A stretch of 64,000 nt of DNA from Burkholderiales bacterium (GCA_019747905.1 JAIEQG010000054.1:1-64000); one strand, 5' to 3'; positions 17,591-27,600 are shown, counted from the stretch's first letter. The notes: generated from the sequence alone by a model not told the origin. Numbers and translations: made by a program.

Positions 17591-19291
17591 ATGGCTAGAC
17601 CGGAGAAAGTCCGGCTCGGCGAAATCCTGCTGCAGCAGGGCTTGCTCACGGAAGACCAGTTGAAGTCGGCGCTCGACGACCAGAAGCGTACCGGCCGGCG
17701 TCTGGGCCGCGTATTCGTCGAATCGGGTTTCGTCACGGAAGAGCAGATCGGCGAAGCCCTCGCGCGGCAGTTCAAGATCGCCTTCGTCAACCTGAAGCAG
17801 TTCAACGTCAAGCCCGAGGCGTTGGCGAAACTGCCCGAATCCCAGGCGCGCCGTTTCCGCGCCATGGTGTTGCAGGACGAAGGCAGCCACTACGTCGTGG
17901 GTATGGCCGATCCCACGGACCTCAATGCCTATGACGAGCTGACGCGTTTCCTGAAGCGCGACCTGCAGCTCGCCGTGGTCGCCGAATCGCAGTTGCTGGC
18001 GACCATCGACCGGATGTATCGCCGGACCGAGCAGATCTCGGGTCTGGTGCAGGAGCTGGGCGAGGAGTTTGAAGATACCGGCGTAGATCTCGCCGGCCTC
18101 GGCGTGCCCGCCACCGAAGACGCGCCGGTGGTCAAGCTGCTGCAGAACGTGTTCGAGGATGCGGTGCAGGTGCGCGCGTCGGACATCCACATCGAGCCGC
18201 AGGAAACCCGTGTCGTCATCCGTTTTCGCATCGATGGCGTGCTGCACCTGCAGACCGAAGCCGAGCCGAAGATCGCCGCACCCCTGGTGCTGCGGCTGAA
18301 GCTGATCTCCGGTCTCGACATCTCCGAAAAGCGCTTGCCGCAGGACGGCCGCTTCAACGTGAAGGTGCGCAACAACCAGGTCGACGTGCGGATCTCGAGC
18401 ATGCCGACGCAGTACGGCGAGTCGGTGGTGATGCGCTTGCTGAACCAATCGGGTGGGGTGCTGACCCTCGATCGCCTGGGCATGCCTGCGCCGATCCTGG
18501 AGCGGCTGCGCAAGGTGATCCAGCGCCCGAGCGGCATGATCCTGGTGACCGGCCCCACCGGCAGCGGCAAGACCACTACGCTCTACGCCGCGCTCGAGGA
18601 ACTCAACACCACGGAGCGCAAGATCATCACGGTCGAGGACCCGGTGGAATATCGCCTGCCCGGGATCAACCAGGTCCAGATCCACGAGAAGATCGAGCTC
18701 ACGTTCGGGCGCGTGCTGCGCTCGGCGCTGCGCCAGGATCCGGACGTCATCCTCGTGGGTGAAATGCGCGACCAGGGCACGGTGGAAACCGGCCTGCGCG
18801 CGGCCATGACGGGTCACCTGGTGCTGTCGACTCTGCACACCAACGACGCGGTGTCGACGCCTATCCGCCTGCTCGACATGGGCGCGCCGCGCTACATGGT
18901 GGCGATGTCGCTGCACCTGGTGCTGGCACAGCGGCTGATCCGGATGGTCTGCGAAAGCTGTGCGCAGCCATACACGCTGACACCGAACGAGCACGAATGG
19001 TTGCGTCCCGATCTCGGCGACCGGGTCGACACGTTCAAGTACCGCAAGGGCGCGGGCTGCAGCCAGTGCAACAACACCGGTTACGTCGGCCGCACGGGCG
19101 TATACGAGATGCTCGAGATGACACGCCCCGTGGTCGAGGCGGCCAACTCGAACGAGCCTGCCGCCTTCATCGCGGCAGCACGTGCACAGATGGGTGGTCG
19201 AACGCTGCGGCGTGCGGCCGTGGAGCAGGTCGTGCGGGGCCGCAGCACCGTCGAGGAAGCGATGAAGGCTTCGAGCGAATTCGAGGACTGA
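17591..19291 (+). CDS. mshE: MSHA pilus extension ATPase MshE
   Basis: Cytosolic hexameric ATPase of the GspE/PilB type (566 residues) that drives assembly of the MSHA pilus. Two tandem N-terminal MshEN motifs (residues 8-31 and 36-60; each RLG...Q) are the elements shown in MshE proteins to bind cyclic di-GMP. The catalytic core has Walker A GPTGSGKTTT (about residue 318), the Asp box, Walker B around GEMRDQGTVE, and a CxxC-CxxC zinc site (CESC, CSQC). ATG 17591 follows GAGG. It opens the locus, and a repeat separates it from mshG. Confidence 0.94.
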   Translation: MARPEKVRLGEILLQQGLLTEDQLKSALDDQKRTGRRLGRVFVESGFVTEEQIGEALARQFKIAFVNLKQFNVKPEALAKLPESQARRFRAMVLQDEGSHYVVGMADPTDLNAYDELTRFLKRDLQLAVVAESQLLATIDRMYRRTEQISGLVQELGEEFEDTGVDLAGLGVPATEDAPVVKLLQNVFEDAVQVRASDIHIEPQETRVVIRFRIDGVLHLQTEAEPKIAAPLVLRLKLISGLDISEKRLPQDGRFNVKVRNNQVDVRISSMPTQYGESVVMRLLNQSGGVLTLDRLGMPAPILERLRKVIQRPSGMILVTGPTGSGKTTTLYAALEELNTTERKIITVEDPVEYRLPGINQVQIHEKIELTFGRVLRSALRQDPDVILVGEMRDQGTVETGLRAAMTGHLVLSTLHTNDAVSTPIRLLDMGAPRYMVAMSLHLVLAQRLIRMVCESCAQPYTLTPNEHEWLRPDLGDRVDTFKYRKGAGCSQCNNTGYVGRTGVYEMLEMTRPVVEAANSNEPAAFIAAARAQMGGRTLRRAAVEQVVRGRSTVEEAMKASSEFED

Positions 19292-19450
19292 ATTGACGTT
19301 CCCCCCGACAGGCCTTCGGCCTTTCCCCCCAGTGGGCCAGCCCGCTTGTGGGCTGAGGTCGGACACATACAGTCCCTGCGGACTGTCTGTGCCTACCGAA
19401 GGACATCGGCCTCCGGCCGATGGCAGGCCGGCGCGGGCTGAGGCCGGCGA
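19289..19450. repeat. Family II repeat inside the mshE-mshG gap
   Basis: The unit starts at the mshE stop (TGAATTGACGTTCCCCCC), has the AGGCCTTCGGCCT hairpin, AGCCCGCTTG, an inserted palindrome ACAGTCC-GGACTGT, a second palindrome CATCGGCC-GGCCGATG, and ends GGCGCGGGCTGA. It lies inside an otherwise tightly packed operon. Confidence 0.8.
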
Positions 19451-19457
19451 GAACTGA
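19293..19457 (+). CDS. Putative repeat-encoded linker ORF between mshE and mshG
   Basis: TTG 19293 lies just after the mshE stop and follows GAGG at the end of mshE. The frame stays open for 54 codons through the whole family II repeat and ends in TGA at 19455-19457, overlapping the mshG start (TGATG). The product is Pro/Gly/Arg-rich and resembles no protein I know. It may exist only to carry ribosomes from mshE to mshG. Expression is unproven. Confidence 0.3.
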   Translation: MTFPPTGLRPFPPVGQPACGLRSDTYSPCGLSVPTEGHRPPADGRPARAEAGEN

Positions 19458-20683
19458 TGCCCTATTTCGCCTACAAGGGCCGGAACGCAACCGGCGAACT
19501 GGTCTCCGGCGTGCTGGAGAGCGCCGACAGCACGGCGGTAGCCACGCAGCTCTTCGCGAGCGGTGTGACACCGGTGGAGATCGGTGCGACGGACGCGCCG
19601 CGCAAGCCCGGCCCCGGTTGGTTCGGTGCGATCGGCGGGAAGGTCGATCCGACCGAAGTCATGCTCTTCAGCCGCCAGATGCATGCGCTGCTCAAGGCGG
19701 GCGTGCCGATCATGCGGGCGTTGGGCGGGCTGCAGGATTCGAGCGTCAACCCGGTGTTCAAGGACGCCATCCGCCAGGTGCGTGAAGGCCTCGACGGCGG
19801 ACACGACCTGTCGGCGTCGCTGGGGCGCCTGAAGCACGTCTTCAATCCGTTCTACGTCGCGATGATCTACGTGGGCGAGACCACCGGCCGCCTCGAGGAG
19901 ATCTTCCTGCGGCTGTTTCATCACCTCGAGTTCCAGGCCTTCATGCGCACGCAGGTCAAATCGGCGTTGCGCTATCCGATCTTCGTCCTGGTCGCCATGG
20001 CGCTTGCGCTGATCGTCATCAACATCTTCGTGATCCCCGCGTTCGCCAAGGTCTATCGCGGTTTCGGCGCGAAGCTCCCGCTCATCACCCAGTGGCTGAT
20101 CGCGTTCTCGGACTTCATGGTGGCCTCGTGGCCGGTGCTGCTGGCGTTGCTCGTGGGCTCGATCCTCGCCTTCCGGGCGTGGGTTCGCACGCCCCTCGGG
20201 CGTCATTCGTGGGATCGCTTCAAGTTGCGCATCCCGGTGGCCGGCAAGATCGTGCTGAAGGCCACCATCGCACGGTTCGCGCGCAGCTTCGCGCTCGCGG
20301 TTCGCAGCGGCGTCCCGATCGTCCAGGGCTTGAGTCTCACCGCGCAGACGGTGGAGAACGCGTGGGTCTCGGGACAGATCGAGCGCATGCGCGAAGGCGT
20401 GGAGCGCGGCGAGAGCGTGTTGCGCACCGCGTCGAATTCCGGCGTGTTCACGCCCGTCGCGCTGCAGATGGTCATGGTCGGCGAGGAATCCGGCTCGCTC
20501 GACGACATGATGGAAGAAGTGGCCGACATGTATCAGCGCGAAGTCGAGTACGAGCTGAAGACCCTGTCGGCCCAGATCGAACCGATCCTGATCGTGTGCC
20601 TGGGCGTGCTCGTGCTGATCCTGGCGCTGGGCGTGTTCCTGCCGATCTGGGACCTCGGAACCGCGGCGTTCAAGAAGCAATGA
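19457..20683 (+). CDS. mshG: MSHA biogenesis inner membrane platform protein MshG
   Basis: Polytopic inner membrane protein of the GspF/PilC family (408 residues) that forms the platform above the MshE ATPase. Two T2SSF domains (about residues 70-195 and 275-397) contain the repeated helices LLKAGVPIMRAL and AVRSGVPIVQGL. Three hydrophobic segments are seen near residues 175-200, 220-240 and 372-395. The N-terminal YFAYKGRNATGE strand is typical. Its ATG overlaps a repeat-derived ORF stop; its own stop overlaps the next gene as ATGA. Confidence 0.94.
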   Translation: MPYFAYKGRNATGELVSGVLESADSTAVATQLFASGVTPVEIGATDAPRKPGPGWFGAIGGKVDPTEVMLFSRQMHALLKAGVPIMRALGGLQDSSVNPVFKDAIRQVREGLDGGHDLSASLGRLKHVFNPFYVAMIYVGETTGRLEEIFLRLFHHLEFQAFMRTQVKSALRYPIFVLVAMALALIVINIFVIPAFAKVYRGFGAKLPLITQWLIAFSDFMVASWPVLLALLVGSILAFRAWVRTPLGRHSWDRFKLRIPVAGKIVLKATIARFARSFALAVRSGVPIVQGLSLTAQTVENAWVSGQIERMREGVERGESVLRTASNSGVFTPVALQMVMVGEESGSLDDMMEEVADMYQREVEYELKTLSAQIEPILIVCLGVLVLILALGVFLPIWDLGTAAFKKQ

Positions 20684-21216
20684 CGACGGGGCGCGGACCT
20701 GAGCGCGGCCGGATCCGTCTCGAGACGATGGTCTCGATCGCGACCCTCGTCACCCTGAGCGCGGTCCTGCTGGACCGCCTGCTTTTCTACGAGGAGTACA
20801 CGGAGAAGACGGTAACGGAACTCACCATCACGAACATGCGCACCGGGCTCAACCTGCGCAAGGCCGAGATGATGCTGGCATCGGCCCAGGGCGGGCCGAC
20901 CGGTGTCCTCGGCGACAACCCCATGGTGTGGCTCCCCGCGCCTGCGCCGAACTACTCAGGCGAGTTTGCCGGGCATGCTCCGGATGCGGCGGGCGAGGGC
21001 ATCTGGTACTTCGATCGGGGCGCCCGCGAGCTCGCTTATCGCCCTAACCTGGCACGTCACTTTGTGCCTGGACCGGATGGCCACACCGAGGTCCGCGTAC
21101 GGGTGGAGCGGCGCCGGGTGGCGCACGTCGAAGCAGAGGCAGAGGGGGCGGCGCGAAATCCGGCGCCGTGGGAGGGTGTGGCGCTGGTTCTGGCGCGGCC
21201 GTACCGGTGGTTTTAG
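20680..21216 (+). CDS. MshF-like MSHA biogenesis protein (putative)
   Basis: Protein of 178 residues with one N-terminal membrane helix (about residues 15-35) and a soluble domain. I name it from position, not from motif: in Vibrio-type loci mshF follows mshG and precedes the pilin genes, and MshF proteins share this topology. The segment WYFDRGARELAYRP and the arginine-rich strands RVRVERRRVAHVEAE suggest a minor pilin-like beta domain. It has no prepilin cleavage motif. The ATG overlaps the mshG stop. A sigma-54-type site follows its stop. Confidence 0.65.
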   Translation: MTTGRGPERGRIRLETMVSIATLVTLSAVLLDRLLFYEEYTEKTVTELTITNMRTGLNLRKAEMMLASAQGGPTGVLGDNPMVWLPAPAPNYSGEFAGHAPDAAGEGIWYFDRGARELAYRPNLARHFVPGPDGHTEVRVRVERRRVAHVEAEAEGAARNPAPWEGVALVLARPYRWF

Positions 21217-21226
21217 GGAGATTTCC

Positions 21227-21242
21227 TGGCACGCAAGGTGCA
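21227..21242 (+). promoter_or_regulatory. Sigma-54-type promoter upstream of the pilin genes
   Basis: TGGCACGCAAGGTGCA differs from the consensus TGGCACG-N4-TTGCW at one base only, and the GG and GC are exactly ten bases apart. The start point would be near 21253, about 80 bases before the first pilin ATG. This is the best of three such sites in the MSHA locus. Confidence 0.7.
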
Positions 21243-21332
21243 TCCAGGGACAGAAGACCTCAGCGTTTGCCGCTTGTTGCAGGCGGAAACTGCTGCCAAA
21301 CTTCAAGTCCCGTACTCAAGGGATTGAGCGAA

Positions 21333-21815
21333 ATGAACAAATTCTCATCCGGCTTCACCCTCATCGAGTTGGTCGTCGCGCTGACGATCATCGCGATCCT
21401 GGCTGCCGTGGCGCTGCCGAGATACATCTCGCTGCAGAGTCAGGCGCGGGCGGCGAAGCTCTCGGCGATCTACGGTTCGGTGAAATCGGCCGCGGCGCTG
21501 GCCAAGGCCCAGTGTCAGGTGGACCTCGCCGGGGTGAGCCTCAATCCGCGCTGCACCCCCACGGCCGGTTTCGTGGACATGGATGGCATCGCCATTGCAA
21601 TGGTCAATCAGTACCCGGCGGCCAACGGTCAGGGCATCGTGGCTGCCGCGCAAGTCAATCCGCTGACGGACCAGATCACGCTGACGGTCACCGGCAACAT
21701 CGTGACCTTCGCCATCAACGGCGGCACGGCACCGAACTGCCAGTTCACCTACACAGAAGCGATCGCACCCGGGCAGTCACCGGTGTACTCGGTGCCCGTC
21801 ACCAACGGATGCTGA
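21333..21815 (+). CDS. Type IV prepilin, MSHA major/minor pilin (MshB-like)
   Basis: Pilin precursor of 160 residues. The short leader ends in glycine before FTLIELVVALTIIAILA, the class III prepilin cleavage and N-methylation site, with the Glu at mature position 5. The globular domain contains four cysteines; CQFTYTEA and the final NGC near the end suggest a disulfide-closed D-region as in MshA proteins. Which of the two neighbouring pilins forms the fibre is not certain. It follows a sigma-54-type promoter. Confidence 0.85.
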   Translation: MNKFSSGFTLIELVVALTIIAILAAVALPRYISLQSQARAAKLSAIYGSVKSAAALAKAQCQVDLAGVSLNPRCTPTAGFVDMDGIAIAMVNQYPAANGQGIVAAAQVNPLTDQITLTVTGNIVTFAINGGTAPNCQFTYTEAIAPGQSPVYSVPVTNGC

Positions 21816-21917
21816 ACGAATAACCAGAGGAGCAACACACCGCGCGTCGAATCGGCTCGCGGCCCCTGCGAATCACAAGCGGTTCTACACATCATCACTT
21901 CCTGAACGGAGTTCAAC

Positions 21918-22313
21918 ATGAAACAGCAGCAAAAGGGCTTCACCCTCATCGAACTGGTGGTGGTGATCGTGATCCTGGGCATTCTCGCGGCGGTCGCCCT
22001 GCCGCGCTTCATCGATCTCACGACCGAAGCGAACACGGCGGCCACGCAGGGCGTCGCCGGTGCTCTTGCCTCGGCCACGGCCATCAACTACGGCGCGCGC
22101 AAGGTGAACTCGGCCAAGGCCGGAACCAACGCCGTGACCGACTGCGCGACGGCGTCTCCGTTGCTCCAGGGCGGTGCTCTCCCGACCGGGTACACGGTCA
22201 CCACCACGTCGGCCTGCTCGACGCCGGACGGCGGCAACGCCACCTGCTCGGTGCAGAAGTCCGGCACCACGCCCGTGATTTCGGCGTCCGTGCAGATCGT
22301 CTGCTCCAACTAA
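21918..22313 (+). CDS. mshA: MSHA major pilin (MshA-like prepilin)
   Basis: Pilin precursor of 131 residues with a seven-residue leader (MKQQQKG) and the cleaved N-terminus FTLIELVVVIVILGILA. The mature domain has paired cysteines (DCATASP, SACSTP, TCSVQ and VCSN) able to form two disulfides. The strong leader, short length and separate 102-base upstream gap with a CGGAG-type ribosome binding site make it the likelier major subunit. The preceding gene is a second pilin, so assignment between MshA and MshB is by judgement. Confidence 0.8.
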   Translation: MKQQQKGFTLIELVVVIVILGILAAVALPRFIDLTTEANTAATQGVAGALASATAINYGARKVNSAKAGTNAVTDCATASPLLQGGALPTGYTVTTTSACSTPDGGNATCSVQKSGTTPVISASVQIVCSN

Positions 22314-22374
22314 AGCGCGGCAGCATCCGCGTCGCCGGTCCGCGCTGACCGGCGACGCGCCGCCCGATGCGCTC

Positions 22375-22845
22375 GTGACCGATCCCACATCCGTGGCAAC
22401 GTTCGAGATCCATCGGGGCAGTCAGTCAGGTTTCACCCTGACCGAGTTGGTGGTGGTCATCCTCATCCTGGGAGTTCTCGCGGCGGTGGTGTTGCCGCGC
22501 TTCTTCGACAAGCAGGACTACGAGGTCCAGGGCACCTATGACCGGGTGCTCGCCACCGTCCGCTATGCGCAGAAAGCCGCTATCGGTGCACGTTGCACCG
22601 TACGCATCACGTTCGCCGCGAACGGCCTCACCGCGGCCTTCGAGCCGGTCGCGCCGTGTACCGGGCCGGTGCTCGATCCCATGCGCGGTGGTGCGCTGGC
22701 GGTGAGCGGCACGTCCGGGATCACCATCACGGGCACCACATTCGTGTTCGATGCGCTGGGTCGACCGACACCGGGACCGGTGACGGTGAGCGTGTCCGGC
22801 AAGACGTTCACGGTGGAAGCGGAGACGGGGCATGTGCACCCGTGA
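22375..22845 (+). CDS. mshC: MSHA minor pilin MshC
   Basis: Minor prepilin of the GspH type (156 residues). The cleavage region SGFTLTELVVVILILGVLAAVVLPRFFD is preceded by an unusually long leader if GTG 22375 is used; GTG 22393 gives a shorter one. The mature domain contains a disulfide pair (GARC, APC). GspH-like pilins prime pilus assembly at the tip. It overlaps mshD by 14 bases. Confidence 0.85.
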   Translation: MTDPTSVATFEIHRGSQSGFTLTELVVVILILGVLAAVVLPRFFDKQDYEVQGTYDRVLATVRYAQKAAIGARCTVRITFAANGLTAAFEPVAPCTGPVLDPMRGGALAVSGTSGITITGTTFVFDALGRPTPGPVTVSVSGKTFTVEAETGHVHP

Positions 22846-23395
22846 GGCTCGCGCGCCCCGCGCGCGCGGCGTATCGCTGATCGAGCTGATCCTCTTCATC
22901 CTCATCGTGAGTGTCGCGATCGTCGGCATCCTGAGTGTGCTCAACCTCACCGCGGCGCGCAGCTCCGACCCGCTGATCCGCAAGCAGGCGCTCGCGATCG
23001 CGGAATCGCTGCTCGAAGAGGTGGAGCTGATGCCATTCACCTATTGCGATCCGACCGATGCCAACGCCGCGACCGCGACGAGCACGGCCGGCTGCGCATC
23101 GCTGGTCGAGGCTCTCGGGCCAGAGCCGGGCCAGACCCGCTACAGCACCGCCACGCCGTTCAACAACGTCAACGACTATCACGGGTTCTCCATGGCGGGC
23201 ATTCGCGATCTGTCGAACACCTTGATTGCGGGCCTCGGTGCCTACAACGCATCGGTGTCGGTCTCGAACGGCGGACTCGGGCTCGCCAATCCCGCCGAAG
23301 TGCTGCTGATCGCCGTGACGGTCACCGGGCCGGGCAGCGAATCGGTGACGCTGAACGGCTATCGCACGCGTTACGCGCCAAACGCCTTGCCATGA
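22832..23395 (+). CDS. mshD: MSHA minor pilin MshD
   Basis: Minor prepilin of the GspI/PilV type (187 residues). The cleavage site is RG before VSLIELILFILIVSVAIVGIL, with valine in place of the usual phenylalanine at mature position 1. The motif KQALAIAESLLEEVELMPF just after the helix is diagnostic for PilV/MshD proteins. Its start lies inside mshC and its stop overlaps mshO as ATGA, so the minor pilins are probably made in fixed ratio. Confidence 0.88.
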   Translation: MCTREARAPRARGVSLIELILFILIVSVAIVGILSVLNLTAARSSDPLIRKQALAIAESLLEEVELMPFTYCDPTDANAATATSTAGCASLVEALGPEPGQTRYSTATPFNNVNDYHGFSMAGIRDLSNTLIAGLGAYNASVSVSNGGLGLANPAEVLLIAVTVTGPGSESVTLNGYRTRYAPNALP

Positions 23396-24207
23396 AGAAC
23401 CGGCGCGACACTCGGCAGGGCGGCTTCACGCTGGTGGAGGCGGTGGTCGTGATCCTGATCTCGGGCATCGTGTTCGCGGTCGTCGCGATCTTCATCCAGA
23501 AGCCGGTCGAGGGTTACTTCGACACCACGCGCCGCGCCGCGCTGTCGGATATCGCCGACACCGCCGTGCGGCGCATCACTCGAGACCTGCGACTGGCACT
23601 GCCGAACAGCGTGCGCGTCAGCGGCAACTACATCGAGTTCCTGCTGACCACCGGCGGCGGTCGCTATCGTGCGGAACAGACTTCGGGCGGTACCGGCAAC
23701 GTGCTCGATTTCACGAGCCCGGGCGGCGACGCGAGTTTCGACGTGATCGGTACGCTTCCCCCGCTCAGCGCAGGCAACCAGATCGTCATCTTCAATCTCG
23801 GCCCCGGTTTCGCCGGCGCCGACGCCTACCAGGCGGCGGGCAACAATCGCGCGGCTTATCAGAGCCTCGCCGGCAGCACGATCACCCTGAGCGCCGCGAA
23901 GCTGTTTCCATGGCAATCGCCGGGCAAGCGCTTCCACGTGGTCGAGACTGCGGTGACCTACCAATGCGACACCGCGGGCGGCGTGATCCGGCGCTACTGG
24001 GGCTACGGCATCAACGCGGTCCAGGCTACGCCGCCCGGCGGCGGCAGCAATGCGCTGCTCGCCACCAGCGTGAGCGGCTGCGCCTTCGGCTACAACCCGA
24101 ACGAACTCAATCAGCGCTACGGCATCGTCACGATCCAGTTGGCACTGACGCAGTCCGGCGAGACCGTCACCGTCCAGGCCCAGGCCCATGTTCCGAACGT
24201 CCCTTGA
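23392..24207 (+). CDS. mshO: MSHA minor pilin MshO
   Basis: Minor prepilin of the GspJ/PilW type (271 residues). The leader MKNRRDTRQGG precedes FTLVEAVVVILISGIVFAVVAIF. The following region with TAVRRITRDLRLALPNSVRV is typical of MshO/PilW. A Gly-rich domain with QCDT and SGCAFGYN follows, offering a disulfide. It overlaps mshP by 20 bases. Confidence 0.88.
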   Translation: MKNRRDTRQGGFTLVEAVVVILISGIVFAVVAIFIQKPVEGYFDTTRRAALSDIADTAVRRITRDLRLALPNSVRVSGNYIEFLLTTGGGRYRAEQTSGGTGNVLDFTSPGGDASFDVIGTLPPLSAGNQIVIFNLGPGFAGADAYQAAGNNRAAYQSLAGSTITLSAAKLFPWQSPGKRFHVVETAVTYQCDTAGGVIRRYWGYGINAVQATPPGGGSNALLATSVSGCAFGYNPNELNQRYGIVTIQLALTQSGETVTVQAQAHVPNVP

Positions 24208-24670
24208 GCGCGGGTTCACCCTGGTGACGGCACTGTTCCTGCTGGTGGTGCTGGCGCTGCTCGGCCTCTTCATCGTGTCGGTCTTCGGGCTGCAGCAATC
24301 GTCCCAGGCGCTCGACGTGAGCGGCACCCGCACCTACGCCGGCGCGCAGGCCGGTATCGAATGGGCACTGGTGCAGGTGCTCGACCCGGACAACAACGAT
24401 CCGCTGCTGGTGCCGGTGAACCCGCAGCCGCCGGCGTGCTTCGCGACTCAGGCCGTGGCCCTTGGCGGTGCATTCAACGGGGTCAGCGCGAGCGTCACGT
24501 GCAGTGTCACAACGACCACCGAGTTGAACCGCAACGTCGCGGTCTACCTGCTGACGTCCACGGCCACGTCCGGCACCGGCACCGCGTTTCCCATCTCGCG
24601 GCAGGTCACGGCCACCGTGTCGCGCTGCACCGATCCGACCGGCACGGCGCCGCGGTTCGCGTGTCCATGA
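24188..24670 (+). CDS. mshP: MSHA biogenesis protein MshP (PilX-like)
   Basis: Membrane-anchored minor component of 160 residues. It starts ERGFTLVTALFLLVVLALLGLF, which lacks the Glu at mature position 5 (Thr-Ala instead), as in PilX/MshP proteins. Cysteines in PACFATQ, VTCSV and SRCTD could form disulfides. The stop overlaps the mshQ start as ATGA. MshP is thought to sit at the pilus tip with the other minor pilins; I infer this from family knowledge. Confidence 0.83.
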   Translation: MFRTSLERGFTLVTALFLLVVLALLGLFIVSVFGLQQSSQALDVSGTRTYAGAQAGIEWALVQVLDPDNNDPLLVPVNPQPPACFATQAVALGGAFNGVSASVTCSVTTTTELNRNVAVYLLTSTATSGTGTAFPISRQVTATVSRCTDPTGTAPRFACP

Positions 24671-27600
24671 CGCACGTCTCGGTCATGACTCTTCGATGCG
24701 TGTGCGGGAACGCGCTGCGAGTCTGCTTGCGCGTCATGGCGCTGTTGCTCCTGTTGCTTGCAGTCGCGCCGGCGCACGCGCTTCGCATCGGGTTCCACGA
24801 ATCGAACTCCGCTGGAGCGGATGCTGCCACGATCACCGTGAACGTTCCGGCGAACGTACGCGCGGGCGACGTCATGCTGGCAGTTGTCAACGTACGCAAC
24901 ACCGCGGCTGTCACGGCGAATGCAGCGTGGGTGGCGCTTCGCAATGACCAGACGCCCGCAGCCAATCCGATGCGGCAATGGATCTACTACCGCGTCGTGA
25001 CGGGAGCGGAGCCTGCCAGCTACACATGGACGCTCACCCGCGGTCGGGTTGCGGCTGCGATCGTCGCTTACCGTGGGGTTGATTTGACGACCCCGATTGT
25101 CGTGCACGGCGCGCTGGTCAATGCGAGCAGCGCGAACATCACGGCTCCGACTATCAATACGGCGGTCGCCAATGCGATGCTGGTGTCGTTCTTCGGCATC
25201 CGTGACCAGACGACAGTGACGGTACCCGCCGCGATGGACGAGCGCGCACAGGACGACTCCGGTGGCGGCAACAACGGACTTTCGCTAGCTGTAGCCGAGG
25301 AGTTCCGTCCCACTGCCGGAGCGACCGGAACTCGTGTCGCGACGGTGCCGGGCGGAGACGCCGATGTGAACATCGGCCAGAGCGTCGTCCTGCGACCGAA
25401 CGCGACCGTGCCGTCGCCTGTGGCCGAGTACCGGCTCGACGAAACGACGTGGAACGGCACGGCCGGAGAGGTGCTCGATTCGAGCGGCAACGGACTCAAC
25501 GGTACTGCATTGGGCGGCGCACAGACCACCACGACCAACGCCTACCTCTGCCGCAGCGGACAGTTCACCGGCAGCCCGACGCGCGTCGACGTCGCCAACA
25601 ATGCGACGTTGAACATCCGCAGCACGCTCACCGTGACGGCCTGGATCCGCCCGGGCTCCATTCCGACCGAGCTGATGTCGTTCCTGTCGAAGGACACCAA
25701 CTACGAGTTCCACATCGCTTCGAACGGCCGGGTGAACTGGTGGTGGGGCGGCGGCACGCAGGAGTTGTTCAGCCCCAACAACACGGTCGCAGTGAACCAG
25801 TGGACCTTCGTCGCCTTCGTGTTCACGCGCGGCGCCCAGACCCTTTACGCCGGCGGCCCCACGACCGCAGCGGCCTCCGTGCAGACCGGCACGAGCAACA
25901 CGCAACTCACCCAGAACACCGCCAAGCTCCAGATCGGCGACGACCAGGACTTCAATGGCGGCACGCGCCGCTGGAACGGGTTGATCGACGAGGTGCGCAT
26001 CTACGACTACGCCATGACCCAGGCGGAGGTCGAGGCGATTCGCACCTCGACCCGGACCTGTCCCTCGCTGCTTGCCGGCTTCGCCGTCACGTCGTCCGCC
26101 ACCGCCAGCACGTGCGTTGCACAGAGCGTGACCATTCGTGCCATCGACGGGCTGGGCAACACCATTGCGGGCTACACCGGCACCGTGAACCTGTCCACCT
26201 CTATCGGCCGCGGCGGCTGGGCTGCTTCCGGCACGTCAGGTCCGGTCACGGAGAACGCCAACACCAACGACGGCATTGCGAGCTACGCGTTCCGCGCGGC
26301 GGACAACGGGCAGGCCACGTTGCTGTTGAGCGTGCAGAGCGCGTCCAATCTCACGGTCACCGCGACCGACAGCATCACGACAAGTGCCACCGGCGTGTCG
26401 GGTTCGATCGCATTCCGAGACAATGCGTTCGTCGTGGAATCCATCGATACGCTGGTCAACGTCCCGGTGGCCGCACGACCGCACGCGATGCGGGTGACGC
26501 TGTACCGGCGCGACACCTCGCAGTCCCCGGCCAACTGCGCGGTGGCGACGGACTACACGTTGAACCGTAATCTCAAGGCCTGGTACACGGCCGACGTGAG
26601 TCATCCGGCCGGTGCCACGGCCCCGTCGATCAACGGCGGCGCGGCGCTCGGCACCGCCGTGCCTGGCGCGACCAACCTCACGCTCAATTTCACCGCCGGG
26701 GTGGCGACGTTCAACCTCACCACGGCCGATGTCGGCAAGTACGTGCTCAACCTGCGCGATGACACGCGCACCTACGCGGGCGCGGTCGATATCGACGGCA
26801 GTTCGCCGACGCAGACGGTGCAGCCGTTCGCCCTGGCGATCACGGGCGTGCAGAAGGGCGCGATCGTGAATCCCGAGGGCAGTGCCACGGCGGGCAGCAG
26901 CTTTCTCGTGGCGGGCGACACGTTCTCGGCGACGGTGGGCGGTTACCTCTGGGCCGCAGCGGACGACGCCAACAACGACGGCGTACCCGATGCGGGCGTC
27001 AATTTCATCAACAACGGCGTCGCGCCAAGGTTCGCGTGGGCCACGACGATCGCGTCGTCCAACAACGCAGCGTACTTCTCGCCGACCGGCGGCGTACTCG
27101 GCGCGCTCGGCGGCACGGCGAGCCTCACGATCGCCAATTACACCGCCGGAACCGGCATGGCGACGGTTGCGGATCTGCGCTACCCGGAAGTGGGCAGCAT
27201 CGGCCTGACCGCGAGCGTCACGGGCTACCTCAACACGGCGGGTGTCGATCTCACCGGCAACGCGGTCAACGCGACCAGCGGCCAGGCGGTCCGCGTGGGG
27301 CGCTTCTATCCGAACAACTTCGCCCTCCTCGCGGGTGCGACGGTCACGCCCTTCTGCGGCAGCGGGGCGACCGGGTTCACCTACATGGACCAGCCGGCGC
27401 TCACGTTCAACTTCGCCTTCGAGGCACGCAACCTGCTGAACGCGGCCACCGTGAATTACCGCAGCACGGTCTACAACGTGGCCTCGGTCACCTACGTTGC
27501 CGAGAACAACGACTCCGGCGTTGCCTTGAGCGCGCGGCTTGCCGGCATCCCGGCGGTCAGCTGGACCAATGGCGTCTACACGGTCACCACCAGCACCGCC

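Noticed and set aside
17477-20680. Open frame of 1067 codons antisense to mshE and mshG
   Set aside because: Composition is His/Arg/Gln-rich and matches the reverse complement of high-GC codons. The plus-strand genes are clear family members.
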